Source: Strigops habroptila
Lineage: Eukaryota; Chordata; Aves; Psittaciformes; Psittacidae
Direction of reading: 5' to 3'
Length of the DNA stretch: 64,000 nucleotides
Assembly (NCBI RefSeq): GCF_004027225.2
Contig: NC_044301.2
Coordinates: 25,050,210-25,114,209, forward strand
Positions 1-10,429 of the stretch are shown piece by piece; within the stretch, counting starts at the first letter, position 1; each line of letters starts with the position of its first letter. The position numbers and the translations under genes are program-made. Below the pieces are notes generated by a model, which saw only the letters and a list, made by a program, of their open reading frames with translations, was not told the DNA's origin and did not search any database.

Positions 1-428
1 ATAACTAAATGCTACCAAAAACTAGGTTAGGCACAGATTCTTACCGACACACACACTTATACAATGACCAAAAGGCCAGCTCCGAGGTGCATCATGAAGA
101 GATGGGGTGGCAGGCACTACTTTAGCGGGCGTCCCCACGGAGGTAAAGTCGACCATAAAAGGTGGTTAAATCCGCCTCCTTCTCGATCTCTCTCCAACCC
201 CGGGCTTTTTATATGTCAAAAGTGCAGACTCATCCTGACGCAGGGGGCCAGCCTGTGTCAGGAGGAGTGCCCTTGCTTGCTCTTTTTCCCCGCGCACAGT
301 CGTTCTAACGCAGGGGGTCAGTCTGCGCCAGGAGGAGTGGCCTTACTGGCCCTTTGCTGTACACACTCATTCTAGATGATCGGGGTGGTCCACCACAGAC
401 CAATTCCACAGTGTTAGACCCATCTAAC
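1..428 (-). mobile_element. Probable LTR, cut by left window edge
   Basis: Read on the minus strand, this begins TGTTAGATGGG at 428. It carries two imperfect tandem units of about 70 bp (roughly 230-300 and 301-375, each with a CGCAGGGGG..CAG core) and then a TATA box (TATAAAAAG near 205-214) followed by GC-rich sequence. Repeated upstream elements ahead of a TATA box are typical of a retroviral U3-R layout. The other end lies outside the window, so no target-site duplication can be tested. It could also be some other Pol II promoter repeat. Confidence 0.45.
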
Positions 429-2073
429 ACACTTCTGTTTCTTGTTTGTTTGGTGTCCCGTCCCATCCCCCCCAAGTATGAATACTGATTGTTACTTTAG
501 TAACTTTAGTGGCCATCATAAGCTTAGAAGTTGTCTGATATGAATATGAGGTTGGAATGAAATGAGATGATCTACAGTACTACAGCATTTACCTGAGACA
601 ACATTGTTATCTAATGGGGATGAAAATAATTACCTGTTTTCTACAAAGCTAAATGGAATTTGGGGTTATGGTTTCATATGGGTAAAGACTGGTTAGTGAA
701 AACAAAAGAAAGAGCAGAGAGAATAATATTAATGTCTTTTCTCTCTCTCTCTCCACATCACACACCTCACCCAACCCCCAACAGAGAAAAACTGCACTTC
801 TAAGCAAAAGTCTTGTGGTTTCACTGCAAAAAACATTAAGACCAGCTTAGCAGAATCAAGGCTTGCTAGATGAGAAAAGGCCTGAATTTTTGGTACTCTA
901 GTGTACGTTAACAGCATCAGTGAAATCAGCAGCCTAAAGATCAGCAAATCCATGATCTCCCCTCTGATACACAGCCAGGAATGGCTTTGTTACCTACAAA
1001 TCATGTAAGTAAAGACACAGTTCAGTTCTTAATTAATAAGCCACTGGGTATTTGTGAACTACCTTAAGTAGGTATAAGCTTCCAGCTGAAAGGTCAGTAC
1101 ACTTTCACAGTAAACAACTATGCCATTCAACTCAAAGAAAAAGGCATTAGAAACTGAGTCTTCTAGAAGAGTAGTTTGGTAAACTGCTGAAGAGCCTGAT
1201 ATTAATCCTCAGGGCAGGCACACAAGGCCAAGTTTGCCTTGAACACTGTAATCAGGGGACAACACTCAAGCATTAAAAAAAAGCACCTTGCCTTTTACAG
1301 CCTGACATGAGATGGTGACTGCACACCACATCAGCCATCACAGAAATGGACTTGATTTACATGTTTCATCCTTTCCCTGGCAGACAGCTATTCACAAGTT
1401 CTCATGTGGTGCTCATACAGTCATCCTAGGAGAAAGTGAACATAGAATTAATATCAGCATTAGGGATCGTTTCTAAGGATATAGTAGAGAGAACAGCCTG
1501 CCTCAGCCTTCATAAAGGGATGTAGTACACCAGAAAGCCTTTGTAAATGAACTCTGGAGTATTGTTAGCTTATGGACTTGCAATACATGATGTTAACCTC
1601 AGTCAAACAACAAAACCTAACACCGTTTCAACCCCTTCTCAATGAAAATGATTTCCCATTTGTTTATGGACAAGAAGACCCAGCATCTGAAATTGTTGGA
1701 GGACAGCTTTTCATATCTTCCCTCCTTCCTGAATGTCATGGGGAGACACCTAATTTTAAACAAACTAGTTTATTTTTTCTAGCTAGGAAAATAAAGGCCA
1801 AGTAAAAAGTATCATCCATACAAATAAATGTGTCATAAAATTGCAATTCAGATTTATTTTTTTTTATTCATCTGTAAACTTCTGTTGCCCCTAACACTGT
1901 TTGGAGTTCTTTATAATAACATAATACCTCAAAAAGCTTTGTAGAAAGTTTAAATTAACTTTCTCTGAACGAAGCTTTGAAATGCCTCATTGGTGGAGTG
2001 ACCTGCTCAGTTACTACTGTTGCTAACTGTAATGTTTTTGTCCCCAGGCAGAATACATGGCCTGCTTAGAGGT
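429..2073. other. No gene recognised
   Basis: A+T-rich single-copy-looking sequence. Open frames here are short and match nothing I know. One frame at 1572-1805 (+, 77 codons) has no splice or start context that supports it. Confidence 0.6.
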
Positions 2074-2615
2074 TGTCATGGGTTCAGCTGTAACAGTTAT
2101 TTTTCTCCTTCTTAGTAGCTGGTGCAGTGCTGTGGTTTCTACTTTAGCCTGAGACCAGTTCTGAAAACACACTGATGTTTTTAGTTGTTGTTAATTAATG
2201 CTTACTCCGATCAAGGACTTTTCAGTCTCTCATGTTCTGCCAGTGAGGAGGGGCACAAGATGCCAGGAGGAAGCAGACACGGGACACCTGACCCAAACTA
2301 GCCAAAGGGGTATTCCATACCACAGCACGTCATGCCCAGTATAGAAACTGGGGGGAATTACCCGGAAGGCCAGAAAGCTGCTCCGATCGGGCTGGGTATC
2401 GGTCGGCATGTGGTGAGAAATTCCACTGTGCATCACTTGTATTTATTCTTTTCTTTTCCTTTTCCCCTTTTAGTTTTATATTCTCTCCCCTTGTTATTTC
2501 CCTTATCATTATTATTATTGGTGGTAGTAGTATATCAAGAGACAAAAAGCGATGGTATATTGAAAAATGTGGGACCTGATCATAACATGAATGGTATGGA
2601 ATAAGGGGTGGATAC
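2074..2615 (+). mobile_element. 5' part of an LTR joined to ERV 3' UTR
   Basis: An LTR of the window's main ERV family starts TGTCATGGG at 2074 and runs to about 2530. It has the TATA-region motif and the extra pyrimidine-rich insert (about 2430-2480) of the long LTR subtype. It then breaks off, and 2531-2615 matches the end of the ERV 3' untranslated region of copies B and C, including the purine-rich tract (near 2598-2612) that sits directly before an LTR. The internal region that should lie between is missing. Confidence 0.8.
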
Positions 2616-3185
2616 TGTCCTGGGTTCAGCTATAGCAGTCATTTTTCTCCTTCTTAGTAGCTGGTGCACTGCTGTGGTTTTTTTAACTTTCAGCCTGGGA
2701 ACAACGCTGATAACACCGATGTTTTTGGTTCTTGCTAAGTAATGTTTACTCCGACCAAGGACTTTCTCAGTCTCATGCTTTGCCAGGGAGGAGGGGAAGC
2801 TGGGAGGAAGCAGAGACAGGACACCTGACCTAAACTAGCCAAAGGGGTACTGCATACAATGGCACGTCATGCCCAGTATATAAACCGGGGGGAGTTACCC
2901 AGAAGGCCCAGATCGCTGTTCGGGTCAGGCTGGCTATGGGTAGGCAGGTGGTGAGCAATTGTATTCTCTCCCCTTGTTATTTTCCTTATCATTATTATTA
3001 TTGGTGGTAGCAGCAGTAGTTTTGTATGGTACTTTAGTTACTGGACTGCTCTTATGTCAACCCGTGGGAGTTACGTTCTTCTGATTCTCCTCCCCATCCC
3101 TCCAGGAGCAAGGGGAGGAAGAAGGGGGGGGAGTGAGCGAGCGACTGCGTGGTTCCGAGTTACCGGCTGGGCTCACACCACGACA
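2616..3185 (+). mobile_element. LTR of ERV copy A (5' to its internal region)
   Basis: Complete LTR of about 570 bp with TG..CA ends (TGTCCTGGG to CACGACA). The TATA box lies in CAGTATATAAACC near 2875-2885. It is followed directly by a primer-binding site, so it is the 5' LTR of copy A, yet it is preceded by a polypurine tract, so it also sits where a 3' LTR would. It belongs to the short LTR subtype, unlike the LTR pieces on either side. Confidence 0.9.
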
Positions 3186-3193
3186 GTTCTTTG

Positions 3194-3211
3194 TGGCGCC
3201 CAAGGTGGGGC
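3194..3211 (+). promoter_or_regulatory. Primer-binding site, copy A
   Basis: TGGCGCCCAAGGTGGGGC, eight bases after the LTR. It differs by one base from the same site in copy C, which fits the 3' end of tRNA-Lys1,2. Confidence 0.8.
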
Positions 3212-3295
3212 ACGAAGGGTTGAGATAATGACAGATCTGACCAGAGTGTGTCTAATCATATTTGTGATAAGCACTCATTGTTACTACTCATCACA

Positions 3296-3607
3296 ATGTT
3301 GATTTATTGGCTCTCAGACTTGTTGCGCTTGATCTCAGAGTTTCAGCATATTGTACCTTCCTTACAGCCACTATTTGCTGTTTTAGTGTTTATTGGCTGG
3401 GGGGCCTGGGCTAAGGTTATTGTTTCCCTGTACTTCATGGTAATGACTTGTAATACAATAGACTCATTGATCATGAAACTGGTCTGGCTTGCCCTTCTGG
3501 TGTGGCCATCACCTCTATACTTTGGGAGGTATATAATGAAATTTTTTAGCAGTTGCATATCTTTTTTTTCTTCTCGGGGATCAACCTACGAAGGAGGCAT
3601 TCCCTAA
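3296..3607 (+). CDS. Hydrophobic leader ORF of ERV copy A
   Basis: A 103-codon open frame starts at an ATG in the context TCACAATG and lies between the primer-binding site and gag. The same ORF and ATG occur in copy C (56704) and, truncated, in copy B (19882). The product is very hydrophobic and rich in tryptophan. One likely membrane span lies around residues 25-50 (motif FIGWGAWAK) and a second around 58-78. No enzyme motif is visible. In copy A the next frame (gag) is closed by stops. It may be an accessory membrane protein, a signal-like leader of Gag, or an ORF without function; its open state in a decayed provirus is the main argument for it. Confidence 0.5.
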   Translation: MLIYWLSDLLRLISEFQHIVPSLQPLFAVLVFIGWGAWAKVIVSLYFMVMTCNTIDSLIMKLVWLALLVWPSPLYFGRYIMKFFSSCISFFSSRGSTYEGGIP

Positions 3608-4645
3608 CACACCCCGTTCCCCCACCAGCCTATATGCAACAGCATTTGAGAGTTCTGAAGGTTTTGGATGGCCTTCGAATACCCTTGAGACCTGCCTGCT
3701 GATTGTGCTGGGGATCAGCATGTTGGCAAACATACGGAGTGTGTTTTACCCACAGCCATCCCTCCCTGGGAACACCCTATTTCGTCTGATCTCGAAAGTT
3801 AAGCAGTATTGGGTTCAAATCTGGTCTAGGGTTAGATGACGATATAGGAGGACCACCAAGAGATTTTCCCTGAGGCTGGACAGTCATGAGTGGCAGGGTG
3901 TGTGGGATAGTATGGGCAAGTATCTAGGCCAGTGGGCCCCTCCAGTGCTTTGGAACTTCACCCCTGAACAAGTGCAACATTCAGAAAAACTAGTAAAACA
4001 CTTAAACGAGGTGTGCTGTTGTTCTGTTTATACCAGAGAGGGACAACTCGCTGCAATGTGCTGGGGCTTGGCCTATGCCTACAGAGCCCTGCTCAACACT
4101 ATCCAGCACCTTCAAAGGGAAAAAAATGTCTCTGGATCTGATGGCAAAGCAACAGACAACGCAGCTACTCCAACTTCTAATACAGCAGCTACACCAACCC
4201 CTGTGACAAGCACAGCAGCTACTCAAACCCCGACAGCAACGGACAATGCAGCTGTTGGTGTTACTCAACCCTGAAGCACAACAGCTGCACCAACCCCGGC
4301 AACAGACACTGCAGCCACTGCGGTCACTCCAGTCCTAGTGGCAGACACTGCAGCCACACCAACCACAGTGACAAACACTTCAGCTAAACCAAATGGCCAA
4401 TTTGTGACAATATCTGTTGCCCCTGTAAGCAAAAGCAAACGACAGGCACAAAGAGCAACCCCTGCAGTGAACAGAGATGAAGTCCCAATGCCATTACTAC
4501 AGGGAACAGGATCTGAACAAGAGTTACTACTACGTGGATCAGAGGAAGAAGAAGAAGAGGTCACTTCTCGACCCCGGACCTCAACTGAGCTGTGGAATAT
4601 GCGAAAAGATTTCAGCTGTCTTCCAGGGGAGCACATTGTCACCTG
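3608..4645 (+). pseudogene. gag: gag remnant, ERV copy A
   Basis: Degenerate gag matching the N-terminal two thirds of the copy C gag. In-frame stops occur near the start and at the TGA of about 3837. Two longer pieces stay open (3900-4274 and 4338-4661). Recognisable parts in order are a hydrophobic stretch after the start, an Arg-rich segment, a conserved block with QLAAMCWGLAYAYRAL (about 4050-4090), then an Ala/Thr/Pro repeat tract (about 4150-4390) and an acidic Glu-rich segment (about 4540-4560). At 4643-4646 it jumps straight into reverse transcriptase. The gag C-terminus and the whole protease are deleted, with a 4-base CTGG shared at the junction. It cannot encode a functional Gag. 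Confidence 0.8.
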
Positions 4646-6405
4646 GAGAGCCAAGGAGTGATCAGCAGGACCCGCTCACCCTTTAATAGCCCCATATGGC
4701 CAGTGCAAAAGTCTGACGGAGAGTGGAGACTAACAGTAGACTATCGTGGCCTGAACGAAGTCACACCACCATTAAGTGCTGCCGTACCGGACATGCTAGA
4801 ACTTCAATATGAACTGGAGTCAAAGGCAGCCAAGTGGGATGCCACAAGTGATATTGCCAATGCATTTTTCTCAATTCCTTTGGCAGCAGAGTGCAGGCCA
4901 CAGTTCGCTTTTACTTGGAGGGGCGTCCAGTACACTTGGAACTGACTGCTCCAGGGGTGGAAACACAGCCCTACCATCTGCCATGGATTGATCCAGACTG
5001 CACTGGAACAGGGGCAAGCTCCAGAACACCTGCAATACATTGATGACATCATCGTGTGGGGTGATACAGTGGAAGAAGTTTTTGAGAAAGGGAGGAAGAT
5101 AATCCAAATCCTGCCGAAGGCCGGTTTTGCCAGAAAATGGAGTAAGGTCAAGGGACCTGCACAGGAGATTCAATTTTTGGGAATAAAATGGCAAGATGGA
5201 CGTCGCCAGATCCCCACAGACGTGATCAACAAGATAACAGCAATGTCTCCACCAACTAATAAGAAAGAAACAAGCTTTCTTAGGTGTTGTGGGGTTCTGG
5301 AGAATGCACATCCCAAATTACAGTCTGATTGTAAGCCCTCTCTACCACGTGACCCGGAAGAAGAATGATTTCAAATGGGGCCCTGAGCAACAACAAGCCT
5401 TTGAACAAATTAAATGAGAAATAGTTCATGCATTAGCCCTTGGACAAGGCCGGGCCAGATGTGAAAAATGTGTTCTATACCGCAGCTGGGGAGAATGGTC
5501 CTACCTGGAGCCTCTGGCAGAAAGCTCCAGGAGAGACTCGAGGTCGTCCCCTCTGCTTTTGGAGTCGGGGATATAAAGGATCCGAGGCCAGCTATACTCC
5601 CACTGAAAAAGAGATACTGGCAGCCTATGAAGGGGTTCGAGCTGCTTCAGAAGTTATTGGCACTGAAGCGCAGCTCCTCCTGGCACCCCGGTTGCCTGTG
5701 CTGGGCTGGATGTTCAAAGGCAGGGTCTCCTCTACACATCATGCAACCGATGCTACATGGAGTAAGTGGGCCGCACTAATTACACAACGAGCTCGAATAG
5801 GAAATCCCAGTCGTCCAGGAATTCTAGAAGTCATCATGGACTGGCCAGAGGGCAAAGATTTTGGGATGTCACCAGGGGAGGATGTGATGCGTGCTGAAGA
5901 GGCCCCACCATATAATGAACTGTAAGAGAGTGAAAAGCAATATGCCTTGTTTACTGATGGGTCCTGCCATATTGTGGGAAAGCATTGGAGATGGAAGGCA
6001 GCTGTGTGGAGTCCCCTGTGACAAGTTGCAGAAACTGCTGAAGGAGAGGGTGAATCTAGTCATTTTGCAGAGGTGAAAGCCATCCAGCTGGCCTTGGACA
6101 TTGCTGAACGAGAAAAATGGCCAGTACTTTATCTCTATACTGACTCATGGATGGTGGCAAATGCCCTGTGGGGGTGGTTGCAGCAATGGAAGCAGAGCAA
6201 CTGGCAATGCAGAGGTCAACCTATCTGGGCTGCTGCATTGTGGCAAGATATCGCTGCCCGGGTGCAGAACCTGGTGGTGAAGGTACGCCACGTAGATGCT
6301 CATGTACCCAAGAGTCGGGCCACTGAGGAACACCAGAACAACCAGCAAGTGGATAAAGCTGCTAAGATCTAAGTGTCTCAGATTTATATTGGCAACATAC
6401 AGGTG
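4646..6405 (+). pseudogene. pol: pol remnant (RT and RNase H), ERV copy A
   Basis: ERVL-like pol. The RT palm is recognisable (LTVDYRGLNEV, about 4732-4764; YIDDI catalytic motif near 5036-5050), followed by the connection domain and RNase H (FTDGSC near 5950, YTDSW near 6137, DAHVPKS near 6296). Lesions include TGA at 4943-4945, a frameshift near 5270, TGA near 5413, TAA near 5923, TGA near 6019 and a stop at 6370. The reading frame ends in the first residues of integrase, where the sequence jumps into an LTR at about 6405. The integrase is lost. Confidence 0.85.
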
Positions 6406-6868
6406 AAGTGAGGAGGGGCACAAGAAGCTGCGAGGAAGCAGAGACAGGACACCTGACCCAAACTAGCCAATGGGGTATTCCATACCACAGCACGTCATGC
6501 CCAGTATATAAACTGGGGGGAGTTACCAGGAAGGCCCAGATTGCTGCTCACTTTGGGCTGGGTATTGGTTGGTGGGTGGTGAGCAATTGTGTTGTGCATC
6601 ACTTGTGTTTATTGGGTTTTTTTTCCCTTCCCCTTTTAGTTTTATATTCTCTCCCCTTGTTATTTCTGTTATAATTATTATTAGTAGCGGTAGTAGTAGT
6701 AGTTTTTTATTATACTTTAGTTATTGGAATGTTCTTATCTCTACCCGTGGGGCTTACATTCTTTCGATTTTCCCCATCCCTCCCGGAGTGGGGAGGGGGG
6801 GGAAGAAGCCGGGGAGTGAGTGAGCAGCTGCATGGTTCTGAGTTACCAGCTCGGCTTATAGTATGACG
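6406..6868 (+). mobile_element. 3' LTR fragment of ERV copy A
   Basis: It enters the LTR about 170 bases inside its normal start (GTGAGGAGGGGC), so the first part of U3 is missing. It carries the long-subtype pyrimidine insert (about 6595-6640), the TATATAAAC box near 6504, and ends TATGACG, a mutated form of TGACA. The left-flank pentamer before 2074 (GAGGT) is not found after 6868. Confidence 0.8.
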
Positions 6869-8560
6869 CCTTTGATGGAATGATCTGGTGACAGCTTTGT
6901 GATCACCATCTGATTGTTGTTCATTCTGTTGATCTGCTCGGGACATACAGTTGATGGCTTTCTCTTGAGTTTTAACATCTTTGTGAGTAAGAAAACAAGT
7001 TGCAGTTTAACAGTACGAGTAGGGAAAAAGTGTCATTTTGCTAATTACTTTAGAGAAATATTGAAGGGTACTTGAATATTAATTTCAAGAAAAGCATTGT
7101 AACCAAGATTTCTGCTGACATTTTTAATGAAAGGAAAGTTAACTTTTTTAGAAGGCAAAGTATTAAAATTAGTAGCAAAATAAATTGTTGTAATCTGCCT
7201 TTTTTTTTTTAGATCCGGAATTAAGATAGTGTCCACTAGTCTTAAGATTATTATAATGTACAGCGGCAATAAAGTACTGGTACTGTATGGTCTTAGATAT
7301 GTATATATTACATTTAATTAGCAATAATTTGAGTTTAACAAAGCTGCTAAATTTGCATGTAAAGAGATCACAGTAATGGCCTATCTGAGTCATCTCAAGC
7401 ATGGTTTGTTAGTCTAGCTCTTCTACAAATTTACCCTTTTTCACTCTGTGGAGGGTGTCTCTAGTGCTATACTCATTCAAGCTGTCTTTAGGTTGCCTTT
7501 GATTAATTGCATTTTCAGTATTCTTCAGAGTCTTGCTCTGCACCTTCTAGTTGCACTTGTAGACTGTACGCCTAAAAAGAGACAGTGCAAACAAGATGAC
7601 TGTGCCAGCTCACTTAAATATGATTGTAATTAAAACATTTAGTGGTCAGACTGGTTGTATCATTACAACACAGGAAAAGGTATCCCTCCAGCAAGAGAAA
7701 AGAAACAGAACAAGAAAAAAAGGGGGGGGGGGGGGGGGGGAAGGCACAAGAGGCACAAGAAGATAACAATTGAATAAGCCTCAGTTATGGCAAGATTTTT
7801 AGTGGCTTTGCTAGGAGAAAGAATAAATTCATTGAGTAATAACAGACGATTTCTAGGCTTTATGTTCACTAAAGTTCCCTATATTAGTCTTAGCAAGCCA
7901 GCTGGACATGCTCACCTGTGCTGAAAGAATTGCCTTCATTTTCTGTTTGGGTAGCTTCATTGCTGGTGTCATTCAGAGATTCCCCTGACAACTCTTGCAC
8001 AGTCACTCCCCTCTGTGGCCTTTGTCTGAGTCTCCAAATTGTGATTGCATTTTAAGATATGTGATTTAGATCAGCCAAGTCAGTATTTGATTTACTATCC
8101 AACTTTTCCAGACAAAACATCTAAAGGTTTTGTTAGGAGAACCTGTTACAGATAAGAAGACCATTATGAGTAAATTATGAAGCCTGCATGGAGCTGACAA
8201 CTTGGGTCTAGTCACTGTGAAGACACCAAAAGGCAGGGAGAGTTTATCTTAAATCTTGCCCACCGTGGATCTCGCTCAGAGCAGGGAGCACTATGGCCAG
8301 AGGCCTCCCAAAGTAGAGTGAGTCACTTTTTCCCTTTCAAAGCTGTAGAGCTGAGGATGCAGCGATGGTACTCCTTCGAGGCACAGACTGCTCTTGCAAG
8401 ATGCCTGCCTCCTGCCCCACCAGAACCCGGGCGGGCTCCTGAAGCGTTTTAATCTCCTCACAGGGACTGTAGATGCTGTCACATTTTCCCCCAGCACTTT
8501 TTGCTGCGGTAGCCCTCTAGAGCTCTCTAGACAAGATTCCTGCTTTATCGCCCGTTAAAC
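6869..8560. other. No gene recognised; mostly A+T-rich
   Basis: Nothing certain. A short open stretch on the minus strand (about 7916-8040) ends in a good splice donor and is discussed under findings. A G19 run is listed separately. Confidence 0.5.
7722..7740 (+). repeat. G19 homopolymer
   Basis: Nineteen consecutive G after an A-rich stretch. It could form a G-quadruplex and its exact length is prone to sequencing error. Confidence 0.9.
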
Positions 8561-9200
8561 CTCCAGCTTCCTTTACCTGACATGAGACCTGGGCTGGGCT
8601 GGGCTGGGCTGGGCTGGGCCGGGCGTTCGAAGCCAGGCGCTGGCGCACCGCTGGCCGTGGTATCTCCCAGGCAGTAGGAGATGTCAACCGCGAGGGACGG
8701 GACAGAGCGACCGAACCCCAACTCCCGCCTGAGGCGCTCCTCACCTCAGCCGCCCCAACGGCCGCTGTCGCCATGGCGACGCCGCGCGCAGGCCCACAAG
8801 GCCCCGCGGCTGTCCCCGGCGGCCCTGCGCAGCGGCGCGGATGGCGGCAGGAGTGCGGTGCCGCCGGAGGGCTCAGCCCGCCCCGCCCCGCGGTCGCGGG
8901 TGAGGCGCTCCGTGGCGGCGGCAGGTTCTTCCCCGTGGGCCGTGGCTGGGGGGTTGGTTTCCCTCCGTTACGGCCCGGCCCAGGCCAGGAAGGGCCCTGA
9001 GCTGGGTCTGGCGGGGCTGGGGCTGAGCGGGGGGCTGAGGCGCCGGGTCAGGCCCGCCTGTCACTGGGGCTGGTCGGGGAGAGCGCGCCCGCTGCCCGCT
9101 ATCCCTTCCGGGAGGGGTGAGGCCTGCGCCCCGGGGTGCGCTTGGTCACGGCCCTGACGTAAGCGGCGGTAAGCTGCCGGCTGCAGCTGCAGATGGGGTG
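8560..9200. promoter_or_regulatory. CpG island, likely promoter of HSDL1-like gene
   Basis: This is the only long G+C- and CpG-rich block near the HSDL1-like exons. It includes several CG-dense stretches (8620-8900) and possible 5' splice donors (for example GCGGGTGAGG near 8898). It lies 1.3 to 1.9 kb upstream of the first coding exon, a usual position for a non-coding first exon and promoter. Human HSDL1 is transcribed head-to-head with DNAAF1, so the island may be bidirectional; no clear DNAAF1 coding sequence was found to its left. The long open frames inside (for example 8681-9157) are G+C artefacts. Confidence 0.6.
8590..8624 (+). repeat. GGGCT tandem repeat
   Basis: About six GGGCT pentamers in a row at the left edge of the CpG island. 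It is a potential G-quadruplex. Confidence 0.9.
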
Positions 9201-9752
9201 CTGCCGAGGGGGCGGCGGTTGGGTTTTGTGCTTGTTTTAAAAAATATTTACCAGTAAAAACTATGTGAGTTTTTTTCTGCTGAAAGCCGGTGTGCGGTGT
9301 GACATTAATGCACGGCAGTGTGCCATAGTTCAAAGATTTTCAGTCCCGAGTGCCACAGTAGATGCTTCTCTCTCTGAGCTTGCTTTATCTCTCATGTAGT
9401 TTTCTGTGCTTGAAAGAGCCTGTTGTTTTTCATGTGCTCAGCTCTCTCCTCCTGGTTATCCCTGCCTTCTTTGTAGGTGGCTCTTAATCTTCCAATATTA
9501 GTTTTTATGTGTCGAGCTACCTCTATCTGCTTGGACTTGAATTGTTTTATTTACAGTATAATTGATCAGTGTCATTGCAGTATAACTGATTAATAGCTAA
9601 ACACTTGAACAAGGGCTAAGCAGCAGGTAAACCACTGATAATGATGATGGTAGGTGATACCCAAATTTTAGCAGGCTGACTTGTGGCTTTTCTGCATCAA
9701 AACGGTGCTCAGATTACAACATGCTGAATCTCAAAGGTTAGCCATTAAGTCT
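9201..9752. other. No gene recognised (probable HSDL1 intron 1)
   Basis: A+T-rich sequence between the CpG island and a solo LTR. Nothing else is visible. Confidence 0.5.
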
Positions 9753-10312
9753 TGTCGTGGTTTGAGCCCAGCCAGTAACTCGGAACCACACAGCCGCTTG
9801 CTCACTCCCCCCCCTTCTTCCTCCCCCTGCTCCTGGAGGGATGGGGAGGAGAATCGGAAGAATGTAACTCCCACAGGTTGAGATAAGAACAGTCCAGTGA
9901 CTAAGGTATAATACAAAACCACTACTGCTACCACTAATAATGATAAGGGAAATAACAAGGGGAGAGGATACGATTGCTCACCACCTGCCGGCTGATACCC
10001 AGCCTGACCCGAGCAGCGATCTGGGCCTTCTGGGTAACTCCCCCAGTTTATATACTGGGCATGATGTGCCATGGTATGGAATACCCCTTTGGCTAGTTTG
10101 GGTCAGGTGTCCTGTCTCTGCTTCCTCCTGGCTTCCCCTCCTCCCTGGCAAAGCATGAGACTGAGAAAGTCCTTGGTCAGAGTAAACATTACTTAGCAAC
10201 AACTAAAAACATCAGTGTTATCAGCTCTGTTCCCAGGCTGAAAGTCAAAAACACAGCATTGCACCAGCTACTAAGAAGGAGAAAAATGACTGCTATAGCT
10301 GAACCCAGGACA
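9753..10312 (-). mobile_element. Solo LTR, main ERV family
   Basis: Complete LTR in reverse orientation (TGTCGTGG to CCCAGGACA). It is flanked by a direct repeat GTCT on both sides (9749-9752 and 10313-10316); a fifth base is ambiguous because the LTR ends in A. No internal ERV sequence is present. It lies antisense in the presumed first intron of the HSDL1-like gene, about 115 bases before the coding exon. Confidence 0.9.
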
Positions 10313-10361
10313 GTCTGAAAAGTTTATGATGTGGCCCAAGAGGCACTTGTAATTTTCTTTG

Positions 10362-10424
10362 TTTTTTTTTTTTTGTTTGTTTTTTTTTGGGTTTTTTTTT
10401 GGGTTTTTTTTTGGGTTTTTTTTT
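10362..10424 (+). repeat. (T8-9 GGG)n short tandem repeat
   Basis: A T-run interrupted by GGG triplets at near-regular 11-12 base spacing. It abuts the CCCAG acceptor of the HSDL1-like coding exon, so it forms the pyrimidine tract of that splice site. Confidence 0.85.
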
Positions 10425-10429
10425 CCCAG

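Noticed and set aside
8681-9157. 158-codon open frame in the CpG island
   Set aside because: Arg/Ala/Pro/Gly-rich on both strands, typical of CpG islands, with no family resemblance.
10362-10424. Regularly spaced repeat, considered as CRISPR-like or telomeric
   Set aside because: Spacing is 11-12 bases of T-run with GGG. There are no spacers and it is not TTAGGG; it is a simple repeat.
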